A program made the position numbers and the translations under genes. From JALTBU01 sp964410645 (GTDB lineage: Bacteria > Campylobacterota > Campylobacteria > Campylobacterales > Nautiliaceae), in NCBI GenBank assembly GCA_964410645.1, contig CAYPHV010000001.1:1-64000 (forward strand): a DNA stretch of 64,000 nucleotides, written 5' to 3'. Each line of letters starts with the position of its first letter. Position 1 is the stretch's first letter. This document shows, piece by piece, positions 42,502 through 51,176 of the stretch. A model generated the notes under the pieces. That model saw only the letters and a program-made list of their open reading frames with translations, ran no database searches and was not told the DNA's origin.

Positions 42502-43383
42502 TTATTTTTTCTTCATAGCTTCCATAGCAGTAACTATTTCAATAAGTTCCCTTGTTACGGATTCTTGTCTGGCTTTATTAAACGCCAACGTCAACTGATG
42601 AACCATATCTTTAGCATTATTAGTAGCAGATTCCATGGCCTGCATTCTTGCACTATGTTCGCCCGCAAGCGAATCTAACAATGCAAAATACATCATATAA
42701 TCAATATATTTTTTAACCAAACTTTCCAGAATAATCTCGTAATCTTCTTTTGGTTCAACTTCTAAATATTCGTTATTATTAACTTTATTAATTTTTATAG
42801 GCAACAATTCCTGAATATGTACCTGCTGCGTAAGTTTATTCACATAACCATTGTAAATAAGTATAATATTGTCTATGTCTTCATTTACAAAATCTTTATA
42901 TGAATTTGAAATCACTTCAACCGCCTTTTCATAATTAGGAGATGAAGAAAGATTAATATACTCTTCAAATAAATCAATACCTATAAATTTAAAATACTCA
43001 ATGGCCTTTTTACCAATAACTTTTAATCTGATTTTTATATTTTTAGATTTTAATTCGTCAATTTTATTTAATGTTTCTTTTATTATATGATGATTAAAAC
43101 CTCCACACAAACCTTTATCGGCACTGATAACAATTAAATCAATCTTTTTTACTTCTTGTATATCGGAAAAAGCTCTTATGCTACTTGTATCTTTTACAGA
43201 AGACATTCTTGATGATATATCATTCATAACTTCATCGATTTTTTTAGCATAATCACGCAAAAGAAGCATTGCCTCTTCCGCTCTTTTTAATTTTGCGGTA
43301 GAAACGAGTTTCATTGCATGCGTTGTTTTTTGTGTATTTTTTACACTTGCTATTTGGTTTTTTAATTCTTTTAAAGTTGCCAT
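42502..43383 (-). CDS. atpG: F1 ATP synthase gamma subunit
   Basis: Gamma is the central rotating shaft. The 293-residue protein has the N-terminal helix starting ATLKELKNQIASVKNTQKTT and ISADKGLCGGFNHHI near residue 85. The C-terminal helix has EHSARMQAMESATNNAKDMV near 242, then LTLAFNKARQESVTRELIEI. These are the usual landmarks. It starts 3 bases after atpA. Confidence 0.97.
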   Translation of the reverse strand: MATLKELKNQIASVKNTQKTTHAMKLVSTAKLKRAEEAMLLLRDYAKKIDEVMNDISSRMSSVKDTSSIRAFSDIQEVKKIDLIVISADKGLCGGFNHHIIKETLNKIDELKSKNIKIRLKVIGKKAIEYFKFIGIDLFEEYINLSSSPNYEKAVEVISNSYKDFVNEDIDNIILIYNGYVNKLTQQVHIQELLPIKINKVNNNEYLEVEPKEDYEIILESLVKKYIDYMMYFALLDSLAGEHSARMQAMESATNNAKDMVHQLTLAFNKARQESVTRELIEIVTAMEAMKKK

Positions 43384-43386
43384 ATA

Positions 43387-44892
43387 TTATCCTTCTGGAC
43401 TAAACTGTGCCTTAAATTCTTCCAATGCGTTTTTCAATATATCCTCTGTTTGCGAATCAAGCTGTTTTTTACTTCTAATATTCTCAAAAATTTGTGGATA
43501 CTTGGTTTCAATAAACGGATAAAGATCATCTTCAAATTTTCTAATTGATACCACAGGCAAATCATCCAAATACCCTTTTGTAGCAGAATAAATAATAACT
43601 ACTTGTTTTTCAACGCTCAAAGGCTGATGAGCCGGCTGTTTTAAGATTTCAACAAGCCTTTGCCCCCGTTCAAGCTGTTTTCTACTTGCTTCATCAAGAT
43701 CACTTGCAAATTGAGCAAAAGCTTCAAGCTCTCTGTATTGAGCCAAATCAAGTCTAAGAGTCCCGGCCACCTGTTTCATCGCTTTAATCTGTGCAGCCCC
43801 TCCCACTCTTGAAACTGACAAACCGACATTAATTGCAGGCCTTATACCTTTATTGAAAAGGTTTGTTTCCAAGAAAATTTGTCCGTCGGTAATAGAAATT
43901 ACATTTGTCGGAATATAAGCGGCAACATCTCCGCCTTTTGTCTCAATTATCGGTAAAGCGGTTAAACTTCCGGCTCCAAGTTCATCATTAAGCTTTGCAG
44001 CTCTTTCAAGCAATCTGGAATGCAAATAAAAAACATCTCCAGGATATGCTTCTCTTCCAGGAGGTCTTCTTAAAAGAAGAGACATTTCTCTGTATGCATC
44101 GGCATGCTTACTTAAATCATCGTAAACAATTAACGCATGCCTTCCGTTGTCTCTAAAATATTCACCCATGGTAACACCTGCATACGGAGCTAAATATTTA
44201 AGAGAAGCTGCCTCACTGGCACCGGCGTTAACCACTATTGTATAATCCATAGCTCCGTATTCTTCCAAAACTTTGACAACATTTGCAACAGTTGATTCTT
44301 TTTGGCCAATAGCAACATAAATACAAACAACATCTTGACCTTTTTGATTAAGAATTGCGTCAATAGCAACAGTGGTTTTACCTGTTTGTCTGTCTCCAAT
44401 AATAAGTTCCCTTTGCCCTCTTCCGATTGGCACTAACGCATCAATTGATTTAAGCCCTGTCTGCAACGGTTCATGCACAGATTTTCTTTCAATAATACCG
44501 GGGGCTTTTTCTTCAACATATTTATATTCCGCCGCTTCAATTTCACCCTTTCCATCAATCGGTTCTCCTAATGAATTAACAACTCTACCGATTACCGCAT
44601 CGCCAACAGGAACAGAAATTAATTTGCCAAGCCTTTTAACACTGCTTCCTTCTCTAATTTCTGTACCGCTGCCTAAAACAACAATACCGACATTATCGGT
44701 TTCCAGGTTAAATACCAAACCTGTTTCACCAGTTTCAAATTCTACCATTTCACCGGCCATTGCATTTGTTAAACCATAAACTTTTGCAATACCATCGGCA
44801 GAATAGATAACTTTTCCTACTTCTTCTACATCAACTTTAAGATCGAAATTTTCAATTTTTTCTTTTATTATAGAGGTTATTTCTTGTACCAC
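43387..44892 (-). CDS. atpA: F1 ATP synthase alpha subunit
   Basis: Alpha forms the non-catalytic nucleotide sites of F1. The 501-residue protein has Walker A GDRQTGKT near residue 169 and IYVAIGQKESTVANVV near 190. ALIVYDDLSKHADAYREMSLL is near 265, and the signature PAINVGLSVSRVGGAAQ is near 362. The start is GTG at 44892 with AAAGGAG upstream. The length is standard. It is the third F1 gene after atpF and atpH. Confidence 0.98.
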   Translation of the reverse strand: MVQEITSIIKEKIENFDLKVDVEEVGKVIYSADGIAKVYGLTNAMAGEMVEFETGETGLVFNLETDNVGIVVLGSGTEIREGSSVKRLGKLISVPVGDAVIGRVVNSLGEPIDGKGEIEAAEYKYVEEKAPGIIERKSVHEPLQTGLKSIDALVPIGRGQRELIIGDRQTGKTTVAIDAILNQKGQDVVCIYVAIGQKESTVANVVKVLEEYGAMDYTIVVNAGASEAASLKYLAPYAGVTMGEYFRDNGRHALIVYDDLSKHADAYREMSLLLRRPPGREAYPGDVFYLHSRLLERAAKLNDELGAGSLTALPIIETKGGDVAAYIPTNVISITDGQIFLETNLFNKGIRPAINVGLSVSRVGGAAQIKAMKQVAGTLRLDLAQYRELEAFAQFASDLDEASRKQLERGQRLVEILKQPAHQPLSVEKQVVIIYSATKGYLDDLPVVSIRKFEDDLYPFIETKYPQIFENIRSKKQLDSQTEDILKNALEEFKAQFSPEG

Positions 44893-44906
44893 TTATACTC
44901 CTTTCT

Positions 44907-45422
44907 TTAGATTGCTTTTAAAATTTGTTGAATTAAATTACTTTTAATTCTGTCTTCATTCAAATAAACTTCAACATCTAAAACATCAACAAAAACCTTG
45001 ATTCCATTCAAATCACTCCTTTTTAACTGAAGTTTAATAGTTGCATTAAATGTTTCAGAAAGTTTTCTTTCCAATTCTTTTAACGAACTTTCATTTATTT
45101 TGCCTTCTACGCTTCCGGAATATGTGTTTAAATGCTTTGAAACTTTGGCATACAGGCTTTCATCCATTTTTCTAATTAAATCGATTCTTTTATTTAATAA
45201 CAAAATTTTAAAAAAATTAATCAATTTAAAATTCTTACTTTCTGCTAAAGAAGATAAAAAATCTAATTTCTCATCCATACTCAAAAGAGGTGATTTAATT
45301 ATCAAAATAAATTTTTGGTCATTTGCCAAAAGAGCAACTTTTGAAATTGCTTCATACACATTTATAATTTCGTCTTCATTCAACGCTTCCAGCAACGCTT
45401 TGGTGTATTTTTCAACTATCAT
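44907..45422 (-). CDS. atpH: F1 ATP synthase delta subunit
   Basis: Delta links F1 to the peripheral stalk. The 171-residue product begins IVEKYTKALLEALNE in a helical N-domain. The C-domain contains ELERKLSETFNATIKLQLK and IKVFVDVLDVEVYLNEDR, then SNLIQQILKA. It is more divergent than other F1 subunits, as usual. It shares one base with the atpF stop (TAATG), so initiation is coupled. Confidence 0.92.
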   Translation of the reverse strand: MIVEKYTKALLEALNEDEIINVYEAISKVALLANDQKFILIIKSPLLSMDEKLDFLSSLAESKNFKLINFFKILLLNKRIDLIRKMDESLYAKVSKHLNTYSGSVEGKINESSLKELERKLSETFNATIKLQLKRSDLNGIKVFVDVLDVEVYLNEDRIKSNLIQQILKAI

Positions 45423-45919
45423 TATGCCACCTTTAATATTATTTTAACTGCATCGTCACTGTTAATATGAACGTCTTTTAATGTTTCTTTTAAAAATTCT
45501 TTAACAACTTCTTTTTTAATTTTTTTAGATTCAACATCTTTAAATTCTTCAAATTGTTTTTGAAGTAATGCGGCTTCATTCTCTGCCTGGGCTTTCATTT
45601 TCTTTTCAATAAATTTCGTTTCTTCTTTTGCGTTTTCCACCATTTCTTTTGCTTTTATTTTAGCATTTCCAAGTTCCGCTTTTAACGCTTCTTTTCTTAG
45701 TTTTGATTCTTTTAATTTATCTTCGACTTCATTAAATTTTTTTGCAATATTTTCTTTTCTCTGTTTGAAAAAATTGATGACTTTATTTCCCGCTAAATAC
45801 CAAAGAATAGCAACATATATAAGAAAATTTATTGTTCTTGGAATTATATCGGTATGACCTGTTTCATTGGCAAAAGCAAATACACCCAAAAAAATCAGTA
45901 AAGCAGTTATTTTTTTCAT
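45422..45919 (-). CDS. atpF: F0 ATP synthase subunit b
   Basis: Subunit b dimerises as the peripheral stalk. The 165-residue product has a signal-like N-terminal helix (MKKITALLIFLGVFAFA), then a membrane helix near 28-46 (TINFLIYVAILWYLAG). A very long charged helix follows to residue 150. The presence of a cleavable-looking leader is typical of b in this phylum. It follows b' with an ATGA overlap; the two different b subunits would form a heterodimer. atpB and atpE lie elsewhere. Confidence 0.93.
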   Translation of the reverse strand: MKKITALLIFLGVFAFANETGHTDIIPRTINFLIYVAILWYLAGNKVINFFKQRKENIAKKFNEVEDKLKESKLRKEALKAELGNAKIKAKEMVENAKEETKFIEKKMKAQAENEAALLQKQFEEFKDVESKKIKKEVVKEFLKETLKDVHINSDDAVKIILKVA

Positions 45920-46341
45920 GCCACATTCCTTAATTTTTTTTCAGCTAATGTTTTAATTCCTTCTTTTTCTTTTAAAAGTTCATTTAAAATATTTGCTTTT
46001 TCTTTTTGCAATATTAATTTTAGTGACTCTTTAGCTTCTTCTATTTCATTTCTTTTTAAAACTTTTATTTTTTCAGCTTCTTCAAAAGCTTTCATTTTTC
46101 CTTCATCTAATATTTTTTTCGCATCATCTTTTGCATGCTGCAAAACAGTTTTTATTTCTTCTTCAACTGCTTTTGTTTCTTCGCTGTTTTGATTAATTAT
46201 CTGAAGTTCTTTTTTAAGCGTTTTATCTCTTTCATCCATAAATTTAATTAATGGATCAAACAACCAGATTTTAAGTAAAATCATTGTAATAAAAAAAATA
46301 CCGGCGATTATAAGCATAACACCTAAATTTAAATTCATCAT
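45916..46341 (-). CDS. atpF': F0 ATP synthase subunit b'
   Basis: The 141-residue protein has one N-terminal membrane helix (about 6-29) with LKIWLFDPLIKFMDERDKTL after it, followed by a long helix rich in Glu and Lys. This is the FoF1 b' subunit, the second peripheral stalk protein. It is the first of the seven atp genes in this cluster and starts 33 bases after parB. No separate promoter is obvious, so atp expression may depend on upstream genes. Confidence 0.92.
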   Translation of the reverse strand: MMNLNLGVMLIIAGIFFITMILLKIWLFDPLIKFMDERDKTLKKELQIINQNSEETKAVEEEIKTVLQHAKDDAKKILDEGKMKAFEEAEKIKVLKRNEIEEAKESLKLILQKEKANILNELLKEKEGIKTLAEKKLRNVA

Positions 46342-46374
46342 TAAATCTCCTTTTTATGAAATTTTAACATAAAT

Positions 46375-47211
46375 TTAATCTAACTTTTTCAAAAAATTTC
46401 TCAAATTTTGAAAATCTGTTTCATTTTTAAATTTTAACTTAACATAATCTTTTCCCAAATCAATTTTTATTCCAAATTTTTTAATCTTTTGGGCAAGAAT
46501 TAATATTTCTTCTTTAATATCCTCATTTTTTTGAAGTTTATCTGATTTATTTTTTAATCTTTTAATTAAATTTTCCGTTTCTCTAACGCTTAAAGATTTA
46601 TTTTCTATATTATTTACAACTGTTTTTAACTCATTTTCTTCCAAACCGGATAAAATTTTAGCATGTCCAAAAGAAATTTTATTTGTTAAAAGCTTGTTTT
46701 GGACAAATTCCGGCAGAGATAAAATTCTTAACATATTCGTAATATAACTTCTGCTTTTACCTATATTTTTTGCAAGTTCTTCATGTGTAAAATCATACTC
46801 GTCAATCAACGACTTAAGGGAATAGGCAACTTCCAAAGGGTTTAAATCTTCTCTTTGAATATTTTCTATTAACGCATATTCTCTCAAATCCTTTATAGGT
46901 ATATCGCTTATTATTGCTGTAATTTTTTCTTTGCTTAAATACTGCATTGCCCTGAATCTTCTTTCGCCTGCAACCAATATATATTTATTATCTTTTTCTA
47001 TAACAATTACAGGTTGCATTAATCCGTGCTTTTGAATAGATTTAGCCAATTCACTGATTGATTCTTCATTAAAACTTTTTCTTGGCTGAAAAGGATTTGG
47101 TTCTATTTTACTTAATTCGATTTCTTTAATGCCGGCATTTGGCATACTTTTTAAATATCCCGCTTCAACATCTTCCAATATCGCGCCAAGACCTCTGCCA
47201 AGTTTTTTCAT
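46375..47211 (-). CDS. parB: Chromosome partitioning protein ParB (Spo0J)
   Basis: ParB is a CTP-dependent clamp that loads at parS sites near the origin. The 278-residue protein has IEPNPFQPRKSFNEESISELAKS near residue 31 and the CTP-binding GERRFRAMQYL near 79. ENIQREDLNPLEVAYSLKSL follows, with a helix-turn-helix THEELAKNIGKSRSYITNML near 146. The end is a dimerisation helix. It overlaps the parA stop (ATGA). I looked for the 16-base parS palindrome TGTTTCACGTGAAACA and did not see it in the window. Confidence 0.96.
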   Translation of the reverse strand: MKKLGRGLGAILEDVEAGYLKSMPNAGIKEIELSKIEPNPFQPRKSFNEESISELAKSIQKHGLMQPVIVIEKDNKYILVAGERRFRAMQYLSKEKITAIISDIPIKDLREYALIENIQREDLNPLEVAYSLKSLIDEYDFTHEELAKNIGKSRSYITNMLRILSLPEFVQNKLLTNKISFGHAKILSGLEENELKTVVNNIENKSLSVRETENLIKRLKNKSDKLQKNEDIKEEILILAQKIKKFGIKIDLGKDYVKLKFKNETDFQNLRNFLKKLD

Positions 47212-47984
47212 TCGACACTCTCCAATATTTTTTTAGCTAAAAGCTGATAAGCTTCCGCACCTTTACTTTTTATGTCATACAGAATCACGGGTATTCCAAA
47301 ACTTGGTGCTTCCGCCAATTTAATATTTCTGGGAATAGTGATAATCCCCTGTTGAAGTTTGAAAAGTTTATCATCAAAATATCTTTTTAAATCCTGCAAA
47401 ACCTGTTTCGAAAGATTGTTTTTTCTTGTATACATTGTAGGCAGAATCCCTTTTATTTTAAGACCCGGATTTGACGTATGCTGAAGAAGGGTTATTGTTT
47501 TTAAAAGCTGAGCCAGACCTTCAAGGGCAAAATATTCCGTTTGAACAGGGATAATAACACTGTCACTTGCATTAAGGGCGTTAATAGTAATAATTCCGAG
47601 TGTCGGGGGAGTATCTATAATAATATAGTCATAATCATCTTCTATCGGCTCAAGCTTTTTTTTGATAACAAGATTGTCAATTTCAGGATCAAATTCTTTT
47701 TCAATTCCAACCAAACCTATATTTGAAGGAATAATTTCAAGAGTCGGAAGCATTGTTTTTAATTTTACTTCATTTATATCTTTTACACCTATTAAAATAT
47801 GATATACATTAAATTCATAATCATTTTTATAAAAACCCATGGAAGTTGTGCCATTTGCCTGGGGATCGGCATCAATAAATAAAATTTTTTTATCCGCAAT
47901 TGCCAAGGACGCAGCCAGATTCACAGCGGTAGTTGTTTTACCCACCCCTCCTTTTTGATTAGCTATAGTAATTATTTCAGCCAT
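47208..47984 (-). CDS. parA: Chromosome partitioning ATPase ParA (Soj)
   Basis: ParA is a Walker ATPase that drives origin segregation with ParB. The 258-residue product begins IITIANQKGGVGKTTTAVNL with the deviant Walker A at 10-18. FIDADPQANGTTSMG is near 37 and DYIIIDTPPTLGIITINAL near 119. IPVQTEYFALEGLAQLLKT follows near 150. It is the short chromosomal type without an N-terminal DNA-binding domain. It shares one base with the birA stop (TAATG) and overlaps parB by 4. Confidence 0.97.
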   Translation of the reverse strand: MAEIITIANQKGGVGKTTTAVNLAASLAIADKKILFIDADPQANGTTSMGFYKNDYEFNVYHILIGVKDINEVKLKTMLPTLEIIPSNIGLVGIEKEFDPEIDNLVIKKKLEPIEDDYDYIIIDTPPTLGIITINALNASDSVIIPVQTEYFALEGLAQLLKTITLLQHTSNPGLKIKGILPTMYTRKNNLSKQVLQDLKRYFDDKLFKLQQGIITIPRNIKLAEAPSFGIPVILYDIKSKGAEAYQLLAKKILESVE

Positions 47985-48652
47985 TATTTACCTTTTAATG
48001 TTGCGTCATTATTTATTTCTGCATCAATATAAAATATATGTTTACTCTTGTTAAAAATACATTTATAATCTTTAATTATATCTTCCCATCCTGGTTTTGC
48101 TAAAACCTGTTTTAAAAAATCTTTTAATATTTTATCATTTTTTATATCAATATCCAAACACCCGCTTTCATACTCATATGCTATATTGGGATTAATTTTA
48201 GTATTTACGCCTATTCCGCATACAATTTTATTCTTTTTTATATTTGTAAGTATCCCGGCTATTTTTTTAGGCCTGTTTTCCAAAAGATAAATATCATTTG
48301 GCCATTTTATTGTTAAATTTTTCTTATATTTTATAAGCACCTTATACATTAAATATGAGAAATAGACACTTAAGCTTTGCATCGGCACAAAATTAAATTC
48401 ATTTAAATTTACAGCAAAAGAAAAAAATAAATTTCCTTTTTTTCCTATCCATTTTTTATTTTTTGTTCCAATACCGTTTGTTTGTATTTCACTCCAGACA
48501 CAATAATAATTTAAATCTTTTTTTTCAATTTTATTTAATAAATATTTTTGTGTGGAATCAATTATTTCAAAATAATTTATATTCCAAATGCCATATTCAT
48601 TTTCCACCCCGTCTTTTTTCAAATAACCCGGTTTACTTTGTTCATTTTTCAT
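47984..48652 (-). CDS. birA: Biotin-[acetyl-CoA-carboxylase] ligase, class I
   Basis: BirA attaches biotin to carboxyl-carrier proteins. The 222-residue protein lacks the N-terminal DNA-binding domain, so it is class I and not the biotin repressor. The biotinyl-AMP loop is TNGIGTKNKKWIGKKGNLFF near residue 53, where the common GRGRRG is GIGTKN. LTIKWPNDIYL is near 105, KKIAGIL near 119 and CGIGVNTKIN near 135. It starts 1 base after the fmt stop. A short C-terminal SH3-like domain is missing or very small. Confidence 0.9.
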   Translation of the reverse strand: MKNEQSKPGYLKKDGVENEYGIWNINYFEIIDSTQKYLLNKIEKKDLNYYCVWSEIQTNGIGTKNKKWIGKKGNLFFSFAVNLNEFNFVPMQSLSVYFSYLMYKVLIKYKKNLTIKWPNDIYLLENRPKKIAGILTNIKKNKIVCGIGVNTKINPNIAYEYESGCLDIDIKNDKILKDFLKQVLAKPGWEDIIKDYKCIFNKSKHIFYIDAEINNDATLKGK

Positions 48653-48653
48653 T

Positions 48654-49547
48654 TTATATTAAAATATTATCCCCTGCTTTAATTCTCCTGCCGTTTATAT
48701 AATCAAAAGCTTTTACTTCTTTTTTACCCGGTACCTGAATAGCTGTTAATCTGACTTTTCCCTCTTTACATCCGACAATAACTCCTTTATTGTCAATCTC
48801 TAATATTTTTCCTCTTTCATAACTGCCGTCTACATCAACTAATTCCATTTTAATAATTTTAAATTTTTTACAGTATATCCCCGGCCACGGCTGAAAAGCC
48901 CTGTATTTTCTATCCATTTCAATAGCACTTTCAAAATCTGAAAAACCGTCTGTTTTTTTTATTTTAGAAGAATAAGTGGCTAATAAACCGGATTGTTTTA
49001 ACGGCTTTATTCTATTAAAATAATTTAAAATATAAATTATCTGAGAACTGGCAACAAAAGCCAGTTCATCAAATAAATCCAAACTGTTTTTATTGTCTAT
49101 TTTAACATAATCCCATACCAGTATATCTCCCGTATCCAATCCTTTATCCATAAGCATAGAAGTAACCCCCGTATATTTTTCCCCATTTAATATAGCACTT
49201 TGAATAGGACTTGCACCTCTATATTTGGGTAAAAGCGAAGCATGAAGATTGATACACGGAGCAATCTCTAAAACTTCTTTTGGAAGCAAAAGTCCATATG
49301 CCGCCACTATTATAAAATCAGGGTTTAATCTTTTAATGTTTAATGATTCGTTTTTTAGAGTATCCGGGGTAAAAACGGTTAAATTATTTTCCGTTGCATA
49401 TGTTTTAACAGGAGTCGGCGTTAAAATTTTTTTTCTGCCTACTGGTTTATCGGGTTGGGTATAAACAGCTAATATATCAAATTTTTTATTCAAATTATCA
49501 AGAATTTTAACTGCATAATCCGGACTTCCCATAAAAACAATTCTCAT
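48654..49547 (-). CDS. fmt: Methionyl-tRNA formyltransferase
   Basis: Fmt formylates initiator Met-tRNA. The 297-residue protein has the start RIVFMGSPDYAVKILDNL and the 10-formyl-THF site ASLLPKYRGASPIQSAILNG near residue 104. The catalytic Asp lies in MDKGLDTGDIL near 138, and FQPWPGIYCKKFKIIKM follows near 203. The C-terminal domain carries tRNA contacts. It follows pstB by 37 bases on the same strand. A weak 6-pair hairpin (49551-49570) partly overlaps its ribosome site. Confidence 0.96.
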   Translation of the reverse strand: MRIVFMGSPDYAVKILDNLNKKFDILAVYTQPDKPVGRKKILTPTPVKTYATENNLTVFTPDTLKNESLNIKRLNPDFIIVAAYGLLLPKEVLEIAPCINLHASLLPKYRGASPIQSAILNGEKYTGVTSMLMDKGLDTGDILVWDYVKIDNKNSLDLFDELAFVASSQIIYILNYFNRIKPLKQSGLLATYSSKIKKTDGFSDFESAIEMDRKYRAFQPWPGIYCKKFKIIKMELVDVDGSYERGKILEIDNKGVIVGCKEGKVRLTAIQVPGKKEVKAFDYINGRRIKAGDNILI

Positions 49548-49584
49548 CTTTTTCCTTAGTTTTTAGGAAATTATATCAAAAATC

Positions 49585-50367
49585 TTATCCGAACTTACCC
49601 GCTATATAATCAGCCGTTCGTTTTTCTTTTGGCGAAAGGAAAATCTGTTCAGTTGTTCCGTGTTCTATAAGTTCCCCTAAATACATAAAAACAGTATAAT
49701 CGCTCACACGGCTGGCCTGCTGCATATTATGGGTTACTATTACAATAGTTATTTTTTCTTTTAATTTTGTAACAAATTCCTCTATTGCAACGGTAGAAAT
49801 AGGATCAAGTGCACTTGTAGGTTCGTCCATAAGCAAAACTTCGGGTTCAACTGCGATGGCCCTTGCAATACAAAGTCTTTGCTGCTGACCTCCGCTAAGA
49901 CCTCTTGCATCATCTTTGAGCCTGTCTTTAACTTCATTCCATAAAGCTGCCCCTTTAAGCACTTTTTCTACTTTTTCTTTAAGAACATTTTTATTTTTTT
50001 CACCCATTAATTTAAGACCATAGGCAATATTATCAAATACACTCATAGGAAAAGGGGTCGGTTTTTGAAAAATCATTCCAACTCTTTGTCTGAGTTTAAT
50101 AAGCTCGTTTTCTTTTTTATATTCTAAAATATTTTCCATCTGTGTATCGGAATGTTTTAATGAAATTTCACCTTCGTATTTATTGCCCGGATATAAGTCA
50201 TGAATTCTGTTAAGACTTCTTAAAAGTGTTGATTTCCCACAACCGCTGGGTCCTATAATAGCGGTAACTTTTTTTTCATATATGGGTACGGTTATATTTT
50301 GCAAAGAAGGTTTTTGCGCACCTGCATATGTAAAATAAAAATTTTTAATATCCATTATTTTGTTCAT
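49585..50367 (-). CDS. pstB: Phosphate ABC transporter ATP-binding protein PstB
   Basis: PstB energises phosphate import. The 260-residue protein has Walker A GPSGCGKSTLLRSLNR near residue 36 and a Q-loop GMIFQKPTPFPMSVFDNIAY near 89. The signature LSGGQQQRLCIARAI is near 155 and Walker B EVLLMDEPTSALDP near 173, with the switch His in VIVTHNMQQASRV. The motif PTPFPMS is diagnostic of PstB. Its ATG overlaps the pstA stop (ATGA). It is the last pst gene. Confidence 0.97.
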   Translation of the reverse strand: MNKIMDIKNFYFTYAGAQKPSLQNITVPIYEKKVTAIIGPSGCGKSTLLRSLNRIHDLYPGNKYEGEISLKHSDTQMENILEYKKENELIKLRQRVGMIFQKPTPFPMSVFDNIAYGLKLMGEKNKNVLKEKVEKVLKGAALWNEVKDRLKDDARGLSGGQQQRLCIARAIAVEPEVLLMDEPTSALDPISTVAIEEFVTKLKEKITIVIVTHNMQQASRVSDYTVFMYLGELIEHGTTEQIFLSPKEKRTADYIAGKFG

Positions 50368-51176
50368 CTTTTTTTCTCCTTAATAATCCATCTTCCAAAC
50401 AAATTTATAAATAAAACAAAAACAGTCAAAATAAAAGCACCCGCCCATGCGATATTAACCAAATGTTTATCAGGCATTGTGGCAAGATTATAAATGGCAA
50501 CCGTTAAACTGGGAAATTCCCGATTTAAATTAAGTGTAAAATATTGACTGTTTCCGCTTGTAAAAAGCAAAGGCGCAGTTTCACCTATAATTCTGGCAAA
50601 CGACAATAAAAGACCGGTCATTATACCGACTTTCGCCGCTTTTATCACTATATCAAAAATTACTTTATATTTAGGAGCGCCTATTGCAACACCGGCTTCA
50701 CGCAGTTCTTTTGGGACAAGTCCCAACATATCATCGGTAGTCCTTACAATAATCGGAAGCATCATAATGGCAAGGGCGATTGCACCCGCCCATCCGTTCA
50801 TATGACCTACAGGATTTACAACAATTGCATATACAAAAACACCGATTACAATAGAAGGTGCACTCATCATAACATCGCTTATATTTCTTATAAACTGGGC
50901 ATATTTATTTCCAAAAGAGTATTCCTGAAGATAAATTCCTGCAACCATGCCTATAGGCACAGCCATAATAACGGCTAAAAATGCCAAAATAAATTGACCT
51001 ACAAATAAATTTCTAAGTCCGTTATTAACCAAATCATGGGTAAAAATATATATATTCAACGCTTTTACACCTTTTATGGTTAGTGTAATCAGTATCCAAA
51101 ATAAAAAAATAAGACCCAAAACAGCAGCTAAACTGGAAAGAAACAAAACTATTTTATTAACAATCAGTCTCATCAT
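50364..51176 (-). CDS. pstA: Phosphate ABC transporter permease PstA
   Basis: PstA is one of two permeases of the phosphate importer. The 270-residue protein has six membrane helices and the EAA loop LREAGVAIGAPKYKVIFDIVI near residue 160, which contacts PstB. IGMVAGIYLQEYSFGNKYAQ near 75 and GETAPLLFTSGNSQYF near 212 are typical of PstA. It overlaps pstC and pstB by 4 bases on either side. Confidence 0.96.
   Translation of the reverse strand: MMRLIVNKIVLFLSSLAAVLGLIFLFWILITLTIKGVKALNIYIFTHDLVNNGLRNLFVGQFILAFLAVIMAVPIGMVAGIYLQEYSFGNKYAQFIRNISDVMMSAPSIVIGVFVYAIVVNPVGHMNGWAGAIALAIMMLPIIVRTTDDMLGLVPKELREAGVAIGAPKYKVIFDIVIKAAKVGIMTGLLLSFARIIGETAPLLFTSGNSQYFTLNLNREFPSLTVAIYNLATMPDKHLVNIAWAGAFILTVFVLFINLFGRWIIKEKKR

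Noticed and set aside
46342..47211. parS sites or a replication origin near parAB
   Set aside because: No TGTTTCACGTGAAACA-like palindrome or DnaA-box cluster was seen in the window by eye.
49551..49570. Second start-hiding hairpin before fmt
   Set aside because: Only 6 AT-rich pairs with an 8-base loop, too weak to claim.
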